Shown in pieces: positions 33,712 to 43,403 of a stretch of 64,000 nt of DNA. Position 1 is the stretch's first letter; every line of letters starts with the position of its first letter. The position numbers were made by a program, and so were the translations under genes. Source of the DNA: Neobacillus sp. PS3-40 (GTDB lineage Bacteria; Bacillota; Bacilli; Bacillales; Cytobacillaceae); NCBI RefSeq assembly GCF_030915485.1, contig NZ_CP133266.1:682001-746000 (forward strand), written 5' to 3'. The notes beneath the pieces were generated by a model, which was not told the DNA's origin, made no database searches, and saw nothing but the letters and a program-made list of their open reading frames with translations.

Positions 33712-34244
33712 TTATGTGCCCCCCAATGATTTTCAATGAAGGCTGCACGCCCTGATCCAACATGATAAGATTCATAATGAGTTTTATTTTTTTTATAGTA
33801 TTGCTGGTGATACGTCTCAGCTGGATAGAATACTTTTGCCGGTAAAATCGGCGTCACAATCGGCTTTGAAAATCTCCCGCTTTCTTGCAGCATTTCCTTC
33901 GACTTTTCTGCAATTTCCCTCTGGTGCTCATCTTGATAAAAGATAGCTGCCTGATAGGATTGTCCTCTATCATAAAATTGTCCTCCACTATCTGTTGGAT
34001 CAATTTGCACCCAAAAAAGATCTAGCAATTTTTCATATGGAAATACAAGGGGATCATACGTTATTTGAACTGCCTCAACATGTCCTGTCGTACCCGAACA
34101 CACCTGTTCATATGTTGGATTTTCCACTGTTCCACCTGTATAGCCAGATATCACCTTCATGATCCCAGGTTGTTCATCAAAAGGTTTAACCATACACCAA
34201 AAACAGCCTCCTGCAAATGTTGCAATTTCCATCTTCTTCTCCAT
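33708..34244 (-). CDS. msrA: Peptide-methionine (S)-S-oxide reductase
   Basis: Reduces the S-sulfoxide of methionine. It has 178 residues with the catalytic motif GGCFWCMV at the N-terminus, [18 protein letters not shown] and the C-terminal [18 protein letters not shown] 34244 lies 8 bases after AAGGAG; an upstream GTG would be too close to that site. It forms an operon with msrB, giving repair of both stereoisomers. Confidence 0.95.
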   Translation of the reverse strand: MEKKMEIATFAGGCFWCMVKPFDEQPGIMKVISGYTGGTVENPTYEQVCSGTTGHVEAVQITYDPLVFPYEKLLDLFWVQIDPTDSGGQFYDRGQSYQAAIFYQDEHQREIAEKSKEMLQESGRFSKPIVTPILPAKVFYPAETYHQQYYKKNKTHYESYHVGSGRAAFIENHWGAHK

Positions 34245-34391
34245 ATGTTTCACTCCTTTTTGAAATTTCCTTGATGTGAGTATACAGTAATCCCTAAAAA
34301 TTTAAAAATGATCGGCTTATGAAAAATAGGTACTTATCAATTCAAATATGAATAAATTATATTTTGAGAAAATGTTGAGGGAGTGAGGGTA

Positions 34392-35027
34392 ATGCCTGAA
34401 ATGGGAAATGTTTCAGAATATCTTAAAAAAGCCGCAAAGTATGATATTTCCGAAGCCAAGATTCGGTTTCTCCATGCGTCACTAGATGCTCCAAAAATCG
34501 ATATCTTTGTGAATCATACCTGTATTTCAACGGACGTTCACTATAAAAAAATTACCGAGTATGTATTTTTACCCAAGGGTGAACTCCAAATCGACCTTTA
34601 TCCATCTGGGAATAAAGTTAATTTCTTCATAAGTGAAAAGATCACGGTTGAACCTGGAAAATCCTATACACTCGCCTTCATTGGAAAAATAAACAGTTTC
34701 CGCCTTATCCCTTATTTAAATCAGCCTGATGTTCCTATTGGAGAAGCAAAAATCCGCTTTCTACACTTAACACCCGATGCCCCTCCCCTTGATATTGCTG
34801 TAAAAAACAGGGATGTCGTATTTCCAAATGTCTTGTATGAAAAAGGTACCGATTACCTTGGGTTAACACCCATGACCATTGACCTTGAAGTAAGAGAATT
34901 TGGCACAAAGAATGTTATCCTCCCAATGCCAAAAAGTAGATTTCTTCCAAATGAAACATATACGATAATCTTAATCGGTTTTATTAAAGAAGGGCCAGAA
35001 ATCGAAGCATTATTTATTAAAGATTGA
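34392..35027 (+). CDS. DUF4397 domain protein with two repeats
   Basis: A 211-residue protein with two tandem beta-sandwich units that start with nearly the same motif: EAKIRFLHASLDAPKIDIFVN (about 17) and EAKIRFLHLTPDAPPLDIAVK (about 117). Each ends with a PG/N-SYTL-AFIG or ETYTIILIG strand, as in DUF4397. No signal peptide is present although many relatives are secreted. ATG 34392 lies 8 bases after GAGGGAG. Confidence 0.85.
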   Translation: MPEMGNVSEYLKKAAKYDISEAKIRFLHASLDAPKIDIFVNHTCISTDVHYKKITEYVFLPKGELQIDLYPSGNKVNFFISEKITVEPGKSYTLAFIGKINSFRLIPYLNQPDVPIGEAKIRFLHLTPDAPPLDIAVKNRDVVFPNVLYEKGTDYLGLTPMTIDLEVREFGTKNVILPMPKSRFLPNETYTIILIGFIKEGPEIEALFIKD

Positions 35028-35036
35028 TTTTCAAAA

Positions 35037-35067
35037 TAAATAGGTGCCCAAAATTTTGGACACCTAT
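35037..35067. terminator. Bidirectional terminator
   Basis: AATAGGTGCCCA / TGGACACCTATT with an AT loop, between the convergent DUF4397 and ypmS genes. Confidence 0.8.
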
Positions 35068-35642
35068 TCGACTGGCACTAATAAAGTAAATGCAATATCA
35101 TCCTTTTGCAAATCAAACTTATTCACTTTAACTTTTGTATCACTTTTTAGTTTTAGATTCTGCATATTAATATAAACTAATTTATCTCTCGGCCGGATAT
35201 CTACTCCTGCCGGCAGCTGATAATTTTCACGGATAAAAGTAAGAACGTTTGAAACTGGCAAATGCAAACTTCCGAGCGCTATCGATTTTTGCTTTAGTAG
35301 TAAATCGCCATTTTCAAGCGCCTTCGGTTCAAACGTCAGTTTCATATTTAATTTTTCACTAAAGAAAGGAATTTCTCCATATAATTCTACTTCATTCCCC
35401 AAATGGACTTGATAATCAATCGGGGTATCCGCTGCTTCTTTTTTCAGATAGTGGTTAATTAATTGGTTGAGGTCATTTTTATTTGATTTAATATAAAAAG
35501 AGACCGCGTCCTTATTTGATGTTGGCAAGTTGTTCTTTTTCTTTTCATTTGCCGGAATCAGTATCAGTGAAATAACTAAAACGGCAATCAGAAGGTCGAT
35601 TCCTAATAATAAGAAGAAACCTTTCTTCCATTTGTTTTTCAT
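35064..35642 (-). CDS. ypmS: YpmS family membrane-anchored protein (DUF2140)
   Basis: A 192-residue protein with one N-terminal membrane helix (FFLLLGIDLLIAVLVISLILI) and an extracellular beta-rich domain (YQVHLGNEVELYGEIPFFSEKLNMKLTFEP ... DIAFTLLVPVE). It follows ypmR by 3 bp, as in B. subtilis. The role is unknown but it is envelope-located. Confidence 0.88.
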   Translation of the reverse strand: MKNKWKKGFFLLLGIDLLIAVLVISLILIPANEKKKNNLPTSNKDAVSFYIKSNKNDLNQLINHYLKKEAADTPIDYQVHLGNEVELYGEIPFFSEKLNMKLTFEPKALENGDLLLKQKSIALGSLHLPVSNVLTFIRENYQLPAGVDIRPRDKLVYINMQNLKLKSDTKVKVNKFDLQKDDIAFTLLVPVE

Positions 35643-35645
35643 TAT

Positions 35646-36473
35646 CTAATTCTCCTCTTTACTTGCAGTAAACGCTCTTTTTTCAAGATCTGGAATGGCA
35701 CGCTCGTCAAGTGAATCCTGTAGCTTTTGAGCAATACGTTCATAGCCTTTATCATTAGGATGAAAGTTATCCGTGAATAACAGATTTTGTTTGGAATGAT
35801 CAAAAACATCCACTATATCCACAAAATACGCATTATCATAATTAGCAATCACCGTTTGGCTAGCATGGTTCCAGTCTGCGATAATCTGATTCATTTCACC
35901 TACATTTGAAAACCATTTCATGAATGGATTATATAAACCAACTAGTACAATTGACACTTGAGGGTTTTCTTGATGAATGGCATCAAAAATTTGAGTCAAA
36001 TGGCGAATATAGATTTCTCTTTCTTTTGTAAAAGTAGAAACTTGAAGGTTTGATAAATGATCCTTTACAACCTGCATAATATCATTGCCGCCAATCGTTA
36101 AGATCACGATGTCTGCCCTCTGAACAGCATCCCTTACTTCGTTTGTTTGAAGCCTTTTTAATAGCTGGGTGGTCCTATTTCCCTTTACACCATAATTATA
36201 GAAATCAACTTCTTTAACTCCTCTATCCTTTTCAAGCATCGATTTTAGATAGGGCAAATACCCTCCCTTTCCCGTACTATCGCCCACACCTTCAGTCAGG
36301 GAATCCCCTGCAGAAACGACTGTTAGCTTTCTAGGTTTAAAATCAGCAGGAATCGGTTTGAAAGCCTCTACTGCCATCCTTTTTTCCGGCTGTAATTGCC
36401 AATTTTCCTTATTGCTACATGCACTTAAGAGAAATGCTGAGGAAATTAGAAGGGTGAAAAACTTTCTCATCAC
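35646..36473 (-). CDS. ypmR: SGNH/GDSL hydrolase lipoprotein, YpmR
   Basis: A 275-residue extracytoplasmic lipoprotein (lipobox LLSACS) of the SGNH hydrolase fold: block I AGDSLTEGVG, block III GGNDIM and block V DNFHPNDKGY. It probably acts on an ester of a lipid or cell-wall polymer. Operon with ypmS. Confidence 0.9.
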   Translation of the reverse strand: MMRKFFTLLISSAFLLSACSNKENWQLQPEKRMAVEAFKPIPADFKPRKLTVVSAGDSLTEGVGDSTGKGGYLPYLKSMLEKDRGVKEVDFYNYGVKGNRTTQLLKRLQTNEVRDAVQRADIVILTIGGNDIMQVVKDHLSNLQVSTFTKEREIYIRHLTQIFDAIHQENPQVSIVLVGLYNPFMKWFSNVGEMNQIIADWNHASQTVIANYDNAYFVDIVDVFDHSKQNLLFTDNFHPNDKGYERIAQKLQDSLDERAIPDLEKRAFTASKEEN

Positions 36474-36553
36474 ATCACCTACCCTCTAAACTATAGTTAT
36501 TATAACACGAGGAAAATAATTCAAAACCAAAATGATCTTATTACCAAAATCCG

Positions 36554-36660
36554 TTAAAGAAAACTCGTCGATTGGCGAGTCCCTAAAGGCAATGATTAGG
36601 CATAGTTGCCCTTTTGCGCTAGCAGAATTTATAGATATAAATTCTGCTTAGCCCAAAAAA
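36554..36660 (+). repeat. Three-hairpin dispersed repeat, copy 4
   Basis: Contains TAAAGAAAACTCG.tcgatt.GGCGAG, AGTTGCCCTT, and CAGAATTTATAGATATAAATTCTG followed by CTTAGCCCAAAAAA. It lies upstream of ypmR and downstream of degV. Confidence 0.85.
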
Positions 36661-36696
36661 ATAGACCTTTGGAAAGGTCTACTGCAAACGCTTAGC

Positions 36697-37539
36697 TTAA
36701 TCAAAGTAATACATTAGTGCGATAGCACCCTCTCCTGTATGCGTAATAACAGTTGGGTTAGTGTAATCAATTTCAATATCTTCATATCCTGTTAATTCAA
36801 AAATACTTTCCTTAACTTTCAAAGCTAGTTCTGATGCTTCGGCATGGACAATCCCGACACCACGAATTGTTTTTCCCTTCACATCCTCAGTAAACTGCTT
36901 TGCAAAGTATTTGACGACTTGTGAATAGCTACGGACTTTGGCAACGGGATGGTACTCAGCTCCTTCAAGAGAAGCTATCGGTTTTATATTCAATAATGAT
37001 CCAATAAACGCCCTTCCCTTACCAATCCTTCCTCCCTTAACAAGATTTTCAAGAGTATCTACCATAATATACAAATTTGAATGGCTCCGTACTATTTCAA
37101 GGCGGCTAATGATTTCTTCCATACTCCGTCCTTGTTTAGCCATTTCAGCAGCTTCCTTGACCTGAAAGGAAAGAGCTTTCGAAATAAATTCTGAGTCAAA
37201 TACGGTTACTTTGGTCTTTGACATCTTTGCTGCGCTTTCGGCCGAACGGACTGTCCCGCTCATTTTCCCCGTCATATGTATAGAAATCACCTCATACCCT
37301 TCTTCACCAAGGCGATCATACACCTCTAAAAAAGAACCTGGTGAAGGCTGCGAGCTTTTAGGAAGATCAGCTGAAGTACGCATCATTTTTATAAAATCAA
37401 CAGGATTAATTTCTACCCTGTCTAAATAGGTTTCATCATTTATAGTTACCGACAAGGGAACAATTTCAATATCATAGTTTTTAAGCACTTCATCCGACAT
37501 GTCTAATGTGGAATCTGTGACAATCTTGATTTTACTCAT
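36697..37539 (-). CDS. DegV family fatty-acid-binding protein (1)
   Basis: A 280-residue DegV protein. Such proteins (FakB) present fatty acids to the FakA kinase. Typical motifs are KIVTDSTLDMS, LPKSSQPSPGSF, SIHMTGKMSGTV (lipid carboxylate-binding), VFDSEFISKALS and GRIGKGRAFIGSLLNIKPI. ATG 37539 follows AGGAGTGAAT. A second DegV gene lies at 56.0-56.9 kb. Confidence 0.9.
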   Translation of the reverse strand: MSKIKIVTDSTLDMSDEVLKNYDIEIVPLSVTINDETYLDRVEINPVDFIKMMRTSADLPKSSQPSPGSFLEVYDRLGEEGYEVISIHMTGKMSGTVRSAESAAKMSKTKVTVFDSEFISKALSFQVKEAAEMAKQGRSMEEIISRLEIVRSHSNLYIMVDTLENLVKGGRIGKGRAFIGSLLNIKPIASLEGAEYHPVAKVRSYSQVVKYFAKQFTEDVKGKTIRGVGIVHAEASELALKVKESIFELTGYEDIEIDYTNPTVITHTGEGAIALMYYFD

Positions 37540-37631
37540 ATATTCACTCCTACTAATACACTTCATCTTTATTATACCTATTAAGCCACCTCATTTATAT
37601 AAATTGTCCATTTTTCTTTAATTTAATATAC

Positions 37632-37664
37632 CTAAAAAGAGCACCGGATATCCGGTGCTCAATG
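37632..37664 (-). terminator. Terminator of ypmP
   Basis: Perfect palindrome GAGCACCGGATATCCGGTGCTC preceded on the plus strand by AAAAA (T run on the minus strand). Confidence 0.85.
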
Positions 37665-37667
37665 TTT

Positions 37668-37919
37668 CTAGGCATTATGCTTTAATTCTCCAGCTTCAAA
37701 GAGCTGTTTATAGTCAGGCCACTTCAGGACCCTTTTCAAATAATCTTTAAAAGAGTAGCATTTTTTCGGATTCTTTTCAAAATAGATTGATGTGATAAAT
37801 GTTTGCAAACGGACTTGGATCATAAACTTATAAGGGTTATCTTCCTCCAATACAGGAATATCCGTGACTTTAACCTTCTGTCCAACAACATTTTTGAACT
37901 CTAGGCTTTTAAATAACAA
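37668..37919 (-). CDS. ypmP: YpmP-like protein (DUF2535)
   Basis: An 83-residue protein matching the YpmP pattern LLFKSLEFKNVVGQKVKVTDIPVLEEDNPYKF and YFEKNPKKCYSFKDYLKRVLKWPDY. The TTG at 37919 is preferred because GAGG lies 9 bases upstream and relatives begin at LLFKSLEFK; a longer form from an upstream ATG is possible. Function unknown. Confidence 0.82.
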   Translation of the reverse strand: MLFKSLEFKNVVGQKVKVTDIPVLEEDNPYKFMIQVRLQTFITSIYFEKNPKKCYSFKDYLKRVLKWPDYKQLFEAGELKHNA

Positions 37920-38084
37920 AATATCAATCCTCTTTTTCACCCGTTTGATACTATTATACATGACAACAACCTCGAAATGTGTCTAATTATGCTTGGATTT
38001 TAAAAAATATTTATCAAGTTACTTAGTGGAAATGTATTTTTATTGTAATAGTTTCAAAACTGGAAGAACCAAGATAGAAAAAGG

Positions 38085-38130
38085 TAAAAACAACCCCCAT
38101 TCTATACATAGAATGAGGGCTGTTTTTTTG
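38085..38130 (+). terminator. Terminator-like hairpin
   Basis: AACAACCCCCATTCTATA / CATAGAATGAGGGCTGTTTTTTT. It lies downstream of tatC (minus) and has its T run on the plus strand, so its use is unclear. No plus-strand gene precedes it. Confidence 0.6.
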
Positions 38131-38163
38131 TATTATAGTTCAAATATTGAAGATAAAATGCTC

Positions 38164-38934
38164 TTACATTATTTCCGTTTCTTCATCGCTATCGTCGTCT
38201 AATTCTAAGTCATCTTCCTCGTGCTGCCTTTTCAACTTCTTCCGATAAACAACCTTAGACAAGTTGATGCTAATTTCATATAGCAACAACAATGGAACTG
38301 TTACAACAAAATCAGACATGAAGTCTGGTGGAGTTATTACGACTGCAATGACAACAAGGACAAAGTAGGCATACTTACGAATTTTCGATAGGATAAATGG
38401 GTTAATAATCCCAAGTGAAGTAAGGAACATGACCACTACTGGGAGCTCAAATAGCACCCCAAAAGGAAGAGTCATATTCATAATAAACTGGAAGTACCTT
38501 TCCGCAGTAAAATTAGTGACAAACATATTCCCACCTAAATTTACGAGGAATTTAAATACCATCGGAAAAATCACAAAATAGCCAAATGCTAAACCTGAGA
38601 TAAACAAGAAAAAGAGTGCAGGAACATAAGTAAGTGTTATTTTTCTTTCAACCGGTCGAAGTGCAGGCCTTACAAACAACCAAATTTGAACGGCAAGTAC
38701 TGGAATTGTCCCAATAATAGCAATTACTGTTGCGATCGTAAAATAAATCCACATAATATCGCTTGGACCCAGAACCATTAATTTTACGTCAAGACCTTTA
38801 ACAAACCATTTATATATGTCAACCACATAAATAAATCCAACGGTAAAAAAAATCATAAATGCAATAGCAGATATAATAATCCGTTTACGCAATTCCTCTA
38901 AATGATCAACCAATTGTAATTCTTTATCTTCCAT
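38164..38934 (-). CDS. tatC: Twin-arginine translocase subunit TatC
   Basis: A 256-residue, six-span receptor of the Tat system, which exports folded proteins. The N-terminal LVDHLEELRKRII motif, FVRPALRPVERK and FELPVVVMFLTSLGI are typical. ATG 38934 follows AGGGGACGG; a 28-residue upstream extension has no site. It forms an operon with tatA (about 100 bp). Confidence 0.95.
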   Translation of the reverse strand: MEDKELQLVDHLEELRKRIIISAIAFMIFFTVGFIYVVDIYKWFVKGLDVKLMVLGPSDIMWIYFTIATVIAIIGTIPVLAVQIWLFVRPALRPVERKITLTYVPALFFLFISGLAFGYFVIFPMVFKFLVNLGGNMFVTNFTAERYFQFIMNMTLPFGVLFELPVVVMFLTSLGIINPFILSKIRKYAYFVLVVIAVVITPPDFMSDFVVTVPLLLLYEISINLSKVVYRKKLKRQHEEDDLELDDDSDEETEIM

Positions 38935-39033
38935 TTCCGTCCCCTGCCAATTCCAAAACCTATTGTATATATTTTTTAAATAGGCTACGTAAAATATCTC
39001 TATTGATAATAGTCTCAATCGACGTTATACACC

Positions 39034-39228
39034 TTATTCAGTCAATTTTTTCTTTTCTTCCTCGGTATCAGGCATTATATCTTCAGTAAGTTCCTTTGTT
39101 GATTTCTTAAATTCTTTCAATGTCTGGCCAAATGCTCGTCCAATTTCGGGAAGTTTCTTTGGACCAAAAATAATTAGTGCAAGTGTTAAAATTAAAATTA
39201 AGCCAGGCATGCCGATATTTGAAAACAT
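39034..39228 (-). CDS. tatA: Twin-arginine translocase subunit TatA
   Basis: A 64-residue pore-forming subunit: one membrane helix ([20 protein letters not shown]) with the [22 protein letters not shown] hinge and amphipathic helix, then an acidic tail. It is upstream of tatC, giving a minimal TatA-TatC pair. Confidence 0.95.
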   Translation of the reverse strand: MFSNIGMPGLILILTLALIIFGPKKLPEIGRAFGQTLKEFKKSTKELTEDIMPDTEEEKKKLTE

Positions 39229-39336
39229 GGTTATACATCCCCTTTATGTAGTTGCTAAATAAATTTCGATAATTAATAGCCACAAATACCATTACAACAA
39301 ATTTTAAAGAATAAAAGGTATGAACCTTACTAAAAT

Positions 39337-39365
39337 AATTTAACAATAACGGTAATTGAAGTCAA
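39337..39365 (-). promoter_or_regulatory. Sigma-A promoter of tatA-tatC
   Basis: Minus-strand TTGACT (39360-39365), 17 bp, TAAATT (39337-39342), giving a leader of about 100 nt before tatA. The rest of the 39366-39507 gap is AT-rich without a recognised element. Confidence 0.6.
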
Positions 39366-39507
39366 TGAGCATTTTCTAAAGATAAGGATTGCCAACCACA
39401 TGATTTTCGAAATATGATATCAAATTTGACAGAATAACTTATAAAATGTTCCCTAATTCAAAATGATCTATCGAAAAATATCAGCATATAAGCTTATTAC
39501 TTTTTCC

Positions 39508-39993
39508 CTATATTCGATCATAAATACAAAATTCGTAATCATAGGGATTTTTCTCATCTCGAATCCCCTTTTCTTTTGATACTAATTTCCATTTATTTAA
39601 ATCAAATTCAGGAAAATAAGTATCTCCATCAAATTCTTCATGTATTCGAGTTAGATAGAGGCGATCAACATTCGGAAATGTTTCTTTGAATATTTCCGCA
39701 CCACCGATAACAAAAAACTCATCATCACTTGCTTGGCAATATTCTACAAACTCTTGAATGGAGTAGAGTACGGTACAGCCTTCACCATGATACCCACTAT
39801 TCCGGGTTATGATTATGTTTTCTCGACCTGGAAGTATTCGGCCAATCGATTCATGCGTTTTTCTTCCCATCGCAATTGGGTGTCCCATTGTCACCTTTTT
39901 AAAAAATTTCAAGTCCTCTGGCAAATGCCATGGTAATTGATTGTTTTTTCCAATCACCCTATTTTCATCCATTGCTACAACAAAGGATATCAT
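39508..39993 (-). CDS. dfrA: Dihydrofolate reductase
   Basis: Regenerates tetrahydrofolate with NADPH. It has 161 residues with [43 protein letters not shown] and VIGGAEIFK. Its ATG overlaps the thyA stop by four bases, coupling it to the enzyme whose product it recycles. Confidence 0.96.
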   Translation of the reverse strand: MISFVVAMDENRVIGKNNQLPWHLPEDLKFFKKVTMGHPIAMGRKTHESIGRILPGRENIIITRNSGYHGEGCTVLYSIQEFVEYCQASDDEFFVIGGAEIFKETFPNVDRLYLTRIHEEFDGDTYFPEFDLNKWKLVSKEKGIRDEKNPYDYEFCIYDRI

Positions 39994-40784
39994 ACACTTA
40001 CCTCCCCTTTTATATGTGGATGAGGATCATAACCATCCAAATCAAAATCGTCAAATTCAAAAGAAAAAATATCTTTCACATTTGGATTAAGCGTTATGGT
40101 CGGTAAAGGCCGTGGTTCTCTCGCCATTTGAATTTTCATCTGCTCAAGATGGTTCTGATAAATATGGACATCACCAAATGTATGAACAAATTCACCAGGC
40201 TCTAAGTCACATACTTGGGCCACCATTAACGTAAGTAATGCGTAGGAAGCAATGTTGAACGGAACACCAAGAAACACATCAGCAGAGCGTTGGTACAACT
40301 GACAGGAAAGGCGACCCTCCGCAACATAAAATTGGAACATACAGTGACATGGAGGCAAGGCCATTTTATCAATTTCGGCTACATTCCAAGCATTTACAAT
40401 TAGTCTTCTAGAGTTTGGATTGGTTTTAATTTGCTCAATTAGCTCACTTATTTGATCAACCGTATTCCCATCAGCACCTGTCCAAGAACGCCATTGATGG
40501 CCATATACCGGTCCCAACTCCCCTGATTCATCTGCCCACTCATTCCAAATACGCACGCCGTTTTCCTGTAAATAGCGCACATTTGTATCTCCATTTAAGA
40601 ACCAGAGCAGTTCATAAATAATTGATTTCAAATGGAGCTTTTTGGTTGTCATCATTGGAAAACCTTCCGCTAGATTAAATCTCATTTGATACCCAAACGT
40701 ACTGATGGTTCCAGTACCTGTCCGGTCTCCTTTTATATGGCCATTTGATAAAACATGTTCACAAAGATCCAGATATTGCTTCAT
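39990..40784 (-). CDS. thyA: Thymidylate synthase
   Basis: Methylates dUMP with methylene-tetrahydrofolate. It has 264 residues (the standard size) from ATG 40784, which follows GGGAGTG. Catalytic Cys lies in [12 protein letters not shown], with [39 protein letters not shown] and [23 protein letters not shown] 30-residue upstream extension is not conserved. Confidence 0.96.
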   Translation of the reverse strand: MKQYLDLCEHVLSNGHIKGDRTGTGTISTFGYQMRFNLAEGFPMMTTKKLHLKSIIYELLWFLNGDTNVRYLQENGVRIWNEWADESGELGPVYGHQWRSWTGADGNTVDQISELIEQIKTNPNSRRLIVNAWNVAEIDKMALPPCHCMFQFYVAEGRLSCQLYQRSADVFLGVPFNIASYALLTLMVAQVCDLEPGEFVHTFGDVHIYQNHLEQMKIQMAREPRPLPTITLNPNVKDIFSFEFDDFDLDGYDPHPHIKGEVSV

Positions 40785-40876
40785 AACCAACACTCCCATA
40801 CATTTTCGGTCAATCACTTCATATTGTTTTATTTTAGCAAAAAATGTCGAATAAACATAGTAAACACCAAACAAAA

Positions 40877-40904
40877 AACTGTCGATGTCATCGACAGTTT
40901 TAAT
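40877..40904 (-). terminator. Terminator of the terD gene
   Basis: AAAACTGTCGATG / CATCGACAGTTTT, T-rich on the minus strand, 8 bp beyond the terD stop. Confidence 0.82.
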
Positions 40905-40911
40905 AAGTAAA

Positions 40912-41490
40912 TTATACTTCTAATCCAAAATTGCGACAAAGAGCGGCTAAACCACCTGCAAAGCCACTACCTACAGCACTAAATTTCCAATCTCCATTAT
41001 GGCGATAGAGCTCGCAAATAACGACAGCTGTTTCAACCGAAAAATCTTCCCCAAGGTCAAAGCGTAAAACCTCTTGGTTGGTTTCCTCATCAACAAGTCT
41101 TACAAAAGCGTTTGAAACTTGACCAAAGTTTTGATTCCTTGATTCAGCATCATGTATGGTTACGGTAATGGCAACTCTTGATACATGTGATGGGACTTTG
41201 CTAAAATCAATTTTTATTTGCTCATCATCCCCATCACCTTCGCCAGTACGATTATCTCCTGTATGCTCGACACCACCTGATGAGTGGACTAAATTATTGT
41301 AGAAAATAAAATCGCTGTCTTGCGTCACTTTGCCGTTAGCATCTGTTAAAAAGGCAGATGCATCAAGATCAAAGTCAGATCCACCATGATAGTGGTTTGT
41401 ATCCCAACCAAGACCGACGATTACTTTTGTTAATCCTGGATTGGTTTTTGTTAAATCAATTCTTTGTCCTTTTGATAAATTAATACTCAT
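40912..41490 (-). CDS. TerD family stress protein (copy A)
   Basis: A 192-residue TerD-domain protein, a calcium-binding beta sandwich of the tellurite/general stress response. Motifs are [58 protein letters not shown] (Ca2+ ligands) and [26 protein letters not shown] 41490 follows GATGAGGTGAA. It is separated from the next TerD by a dispersed repeat. Confidence 0.92.
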   Translation of the reverse strand: MSINLSKGQRIDLTKTNPGLTKVIVGLGWDTNHYHGGSDFDLDASAFLTDANGKVTQDSDFIFYNNLVHSSGGVEHTGDNRTGEGDGDDEQIKIDFSKVPSHVSRVAITVTIHDAESRNQNFGQVSNAFVRLVDEETNQEVLRFDLGEDFSVETAVVICELYRHNGDWKFSAVGSGFAGGLAALCRNFGLEV

Positions 41491-41518
41491 ACAATTCACC
41501 TCATCAAGAACGTTTTAG

Positions 41519-41627
41519 ATAAAGAAAACTCGCTGATTGGCGAGCCCATAAGGGCGATGACAGAAGCGTAGTTGCCCTTATACGCTAGCAGAATTTATGG
41601 ATATAAATTTTGCTTAGCTAAGAAAAA
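41519..41627 (+). repeat. Three-hairpin dispersed repeat, copy 5
   Basis: The best-preserved copy: TAAAGAAAACTCGC.tgattg.GCGAG, AAGGGC ... GCCCTT, CAGAATTTATGGATATAAATTTTG and CTTAGCTAAGAAAAA. It lies between two terD genes and may end or modulate transcription between them. Confidence 0.85.
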
Positions 41628-41640
41628 CGGAAGCTAAAAA

Positions 41641-42252
41641 TTAGCTAAAGGAACGAACGACCTCACCGAGGCTTGCAGCATTTGTTCCGTTTCCAACAGC
41701 AGCAAACTTCCATTCACTTCCATTACGGTAAATTTCACCTGCAACAAGACATGTTTTGCCACTGTAATCATCTGTTAAATTATAGAGAAGTAATTCCTGT
41801 TGGTTTGTTGGATTTACAATTCTAATAAATGCATTTTGAATCATGCCAAAATGCTGTTTTCTTTTTACACTATCATAAATATTAACAACAAATACAAGTT
41901 TTTGAATAGTTGCTGGGACCTTGTTTAGGTCGACGACCACTTGCTCATCATCTCCATCGCCTGCCCCTGTTAAGTTGTCTCCAGAGTGCTGAATACTGCC
42001 ACATTTACTTTTTAAATTCCCAAAATAGACAACATCATTGTTGTTTTGAAGTTTATCATTTTCCCCAAGCATAATTACGGAAGCATCACAGTCGACGTTT
42101 TGAGAGCTACTGCCACCACCAAATAGGGAACCAAATAAACCACCTTTACCACTTTGAACCGGATCCCAACCTAAACCTACCATGATTTTAGAAAGCCCAG
42201 GATTACTTTTCGTTAAGTCCACTCTTTGACCTTTTTGCAAATTAATAGCCAA
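41641..42252 (-). CDS. TerD family stress protein with Gly-rich insertion (copy B)
   Basis: A 203-residue TerD-domain protein ([69 protein letters not shown]). After GLGWDP it carries an insertion, VQSGKGGLFGSLFGGGSSS, absent from copies A and C. TTG 42252 fits AGAGGTG at 7 bases and the family N-terminus; an ATG two codons upstream is too close to the site. Last gene of the yceG-telA-terD block. Confidence 0.9.
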   Translation of the reverse strand: MAINLQKGQRVDLTKSNPGLSKIMVGLGWDPVQSGKGGLFGSLFGGGSSSQNVDCDASVIMLGENDKLQNNNDVVYFGNLKSKCGSIQHSGDNLTGAGDGDDEQVVVDLNKVPATIQKLVFVVNIYDSVKRKQHFGMIQNAFIRIVNPTNQQELLLYNLTDDYSGKTCLVAGEIYRNGSEWKFAAVGNGTNAASLGEVVRSFS

Positions 42253-42298
42253 ATTCATTCACCTCTTATAATAAGTTTGGATTCACATAATTAAATAC

Positions 42299-43399
42299 CT
42301 ATTGTTTTAATCTTTTAAAATTTTCTTGAAGCTGCTCTAGCCGTTTTGTTCCCTCAACCCGCATGCGCTTATTTTCTTCTTCAATCGCTTTTGTTTCTTG
42401 CATGCCTTTTATGATGATATTCCAAGATTCTTCAATAGTCTCAATTTTTATGCTCGGACCACCTGCGAGTTTTGCAATATCAGTACTTTGTTTGGATATA
42501 TTTTGGGCATTTTTTAGAAGCATTTCATTCGTTCTGCGATCAAGCTCACTCATGGATTCTGCAACAAGCTTTTGCCTTTTAGCGGCTACAGCCTGAATTA
42601 GTCCATTTTTGAAGATTGGGATCGTTGTGACAAAAGCTGAATTTATTTTTCCAATCAGTTTTGTATTTCCTCTTTGCAGCAAGCGAATTTGCGGTGCTGT
42701 CTGCAGGGAGACCATTTTGGCCATTTCTAAATCATAAACCCTTTGTTCCAAAAGTTCGATAGCGTTCTTTAGTGTATCTAATTGCATCGAAGCAAGTTGA
42801 TCACCTGAAGCTGCCCGTGCTTCAAGCTGTTGTAGCTGATTACTTTTTAGATCTTCTGCTTTCATTTGTCCCGCTACAACGTATTTTTCAAGGGTTAAGT
42901 AATATTGATAGTTTTGCTCATACATTTGTTCAAGCATCGTGGTAGACTCAACCATTTCATGTTGGAACTTTGAAATTTCTACATATACTTTGTCAATTTC
43001 ATGTCCCATTGTTTGGTATTTCCCGAAAAGTTTTTCGATCATCTTTTCGCCTTTTTTAAATAGTTTTCCAAATACACCACCAGATGTTTTTTGGAAGTCC
43101 TTTGCATCAAACTTGTCCATAATACGGCCAAGTTGTTTCAGCAGTTCACCAGAATCTTCTACTTTAGTTGTTCGCATATTACTTAAGATTTGATCAGAAA
43201 ACTGAGAAATTTGAACAGCAGGCTCTTTCCCAAATTCCAAGATTTGAATTTGATCTCGTTCATCAATAGAACGAGCTAAATTTTGAACTTCAGGCTCTTT
43301 GCTAAGGGCCAATTTGATGTCAGATACCCTTGTTTCCGTTAATTTATCATCAGGATTGGTGGGTATTAGAGTCGCAGATGGATTCTGTGATAGATTCAT
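42299..43399 (-). CDS. yceH: Toxic anion resistance protein (TelA/YceH-like)
   Basis: A 366-residue, mostly helical coiled-coil protein of the TelA family (QNLARSIDERDQIQILEFGKEPAVQISQFSDQIL, GKYQTMGHEIDKVYVEI, AAKRQKLVAESMSELDRRTNEMLLKNA). It is associated with tellurite and other oxyanion resistance and with TerD/TerC proteins. It begins 4 bp after yceG and precedes terD, as in the B. subtilis yce locus. Confidence 0.9.
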   Translation of the reverse strand: MNLSQNPSATLIPTNPDDKLTETRVSDIKLALSKEPEVQNLARSIDERDQIQILEFGKEPAVQISQFSDQILSNMRTTKVEDSGELLKQLGRIMDKFDAKDFQKTSGGVFGKLFKKGEKMIEKLFGKYQTMGHEIDKVYVEISKFQHEMVESTTMLEQMYEQNYQYYLTLEKYVVAGQMKAEDLKSNQLQQLEARAASGDQLASMQLDTLKNAIELLEQRVYDLEMAKMVSLQTAPQIRLLQRGNTKLIGKINSAFVTTIPIFKNGLIQAVAAKRQKLVAESMSELDRRTNEMLLKNAQNISKQSTDIAKLAGGPSIKIETIEESWNIIIKGMQETKAIEEENKRMRVEGTKRLEQLQENFKRLKQ

Positions 43400-43403
43400 C
43401 TCT

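Noticed and set aside
39107-39346. Minus-strand 79-codon frame over tatA
   Set aside because: It is another frame of the tatA gene and its leader, where a sigma-A promoter lies.
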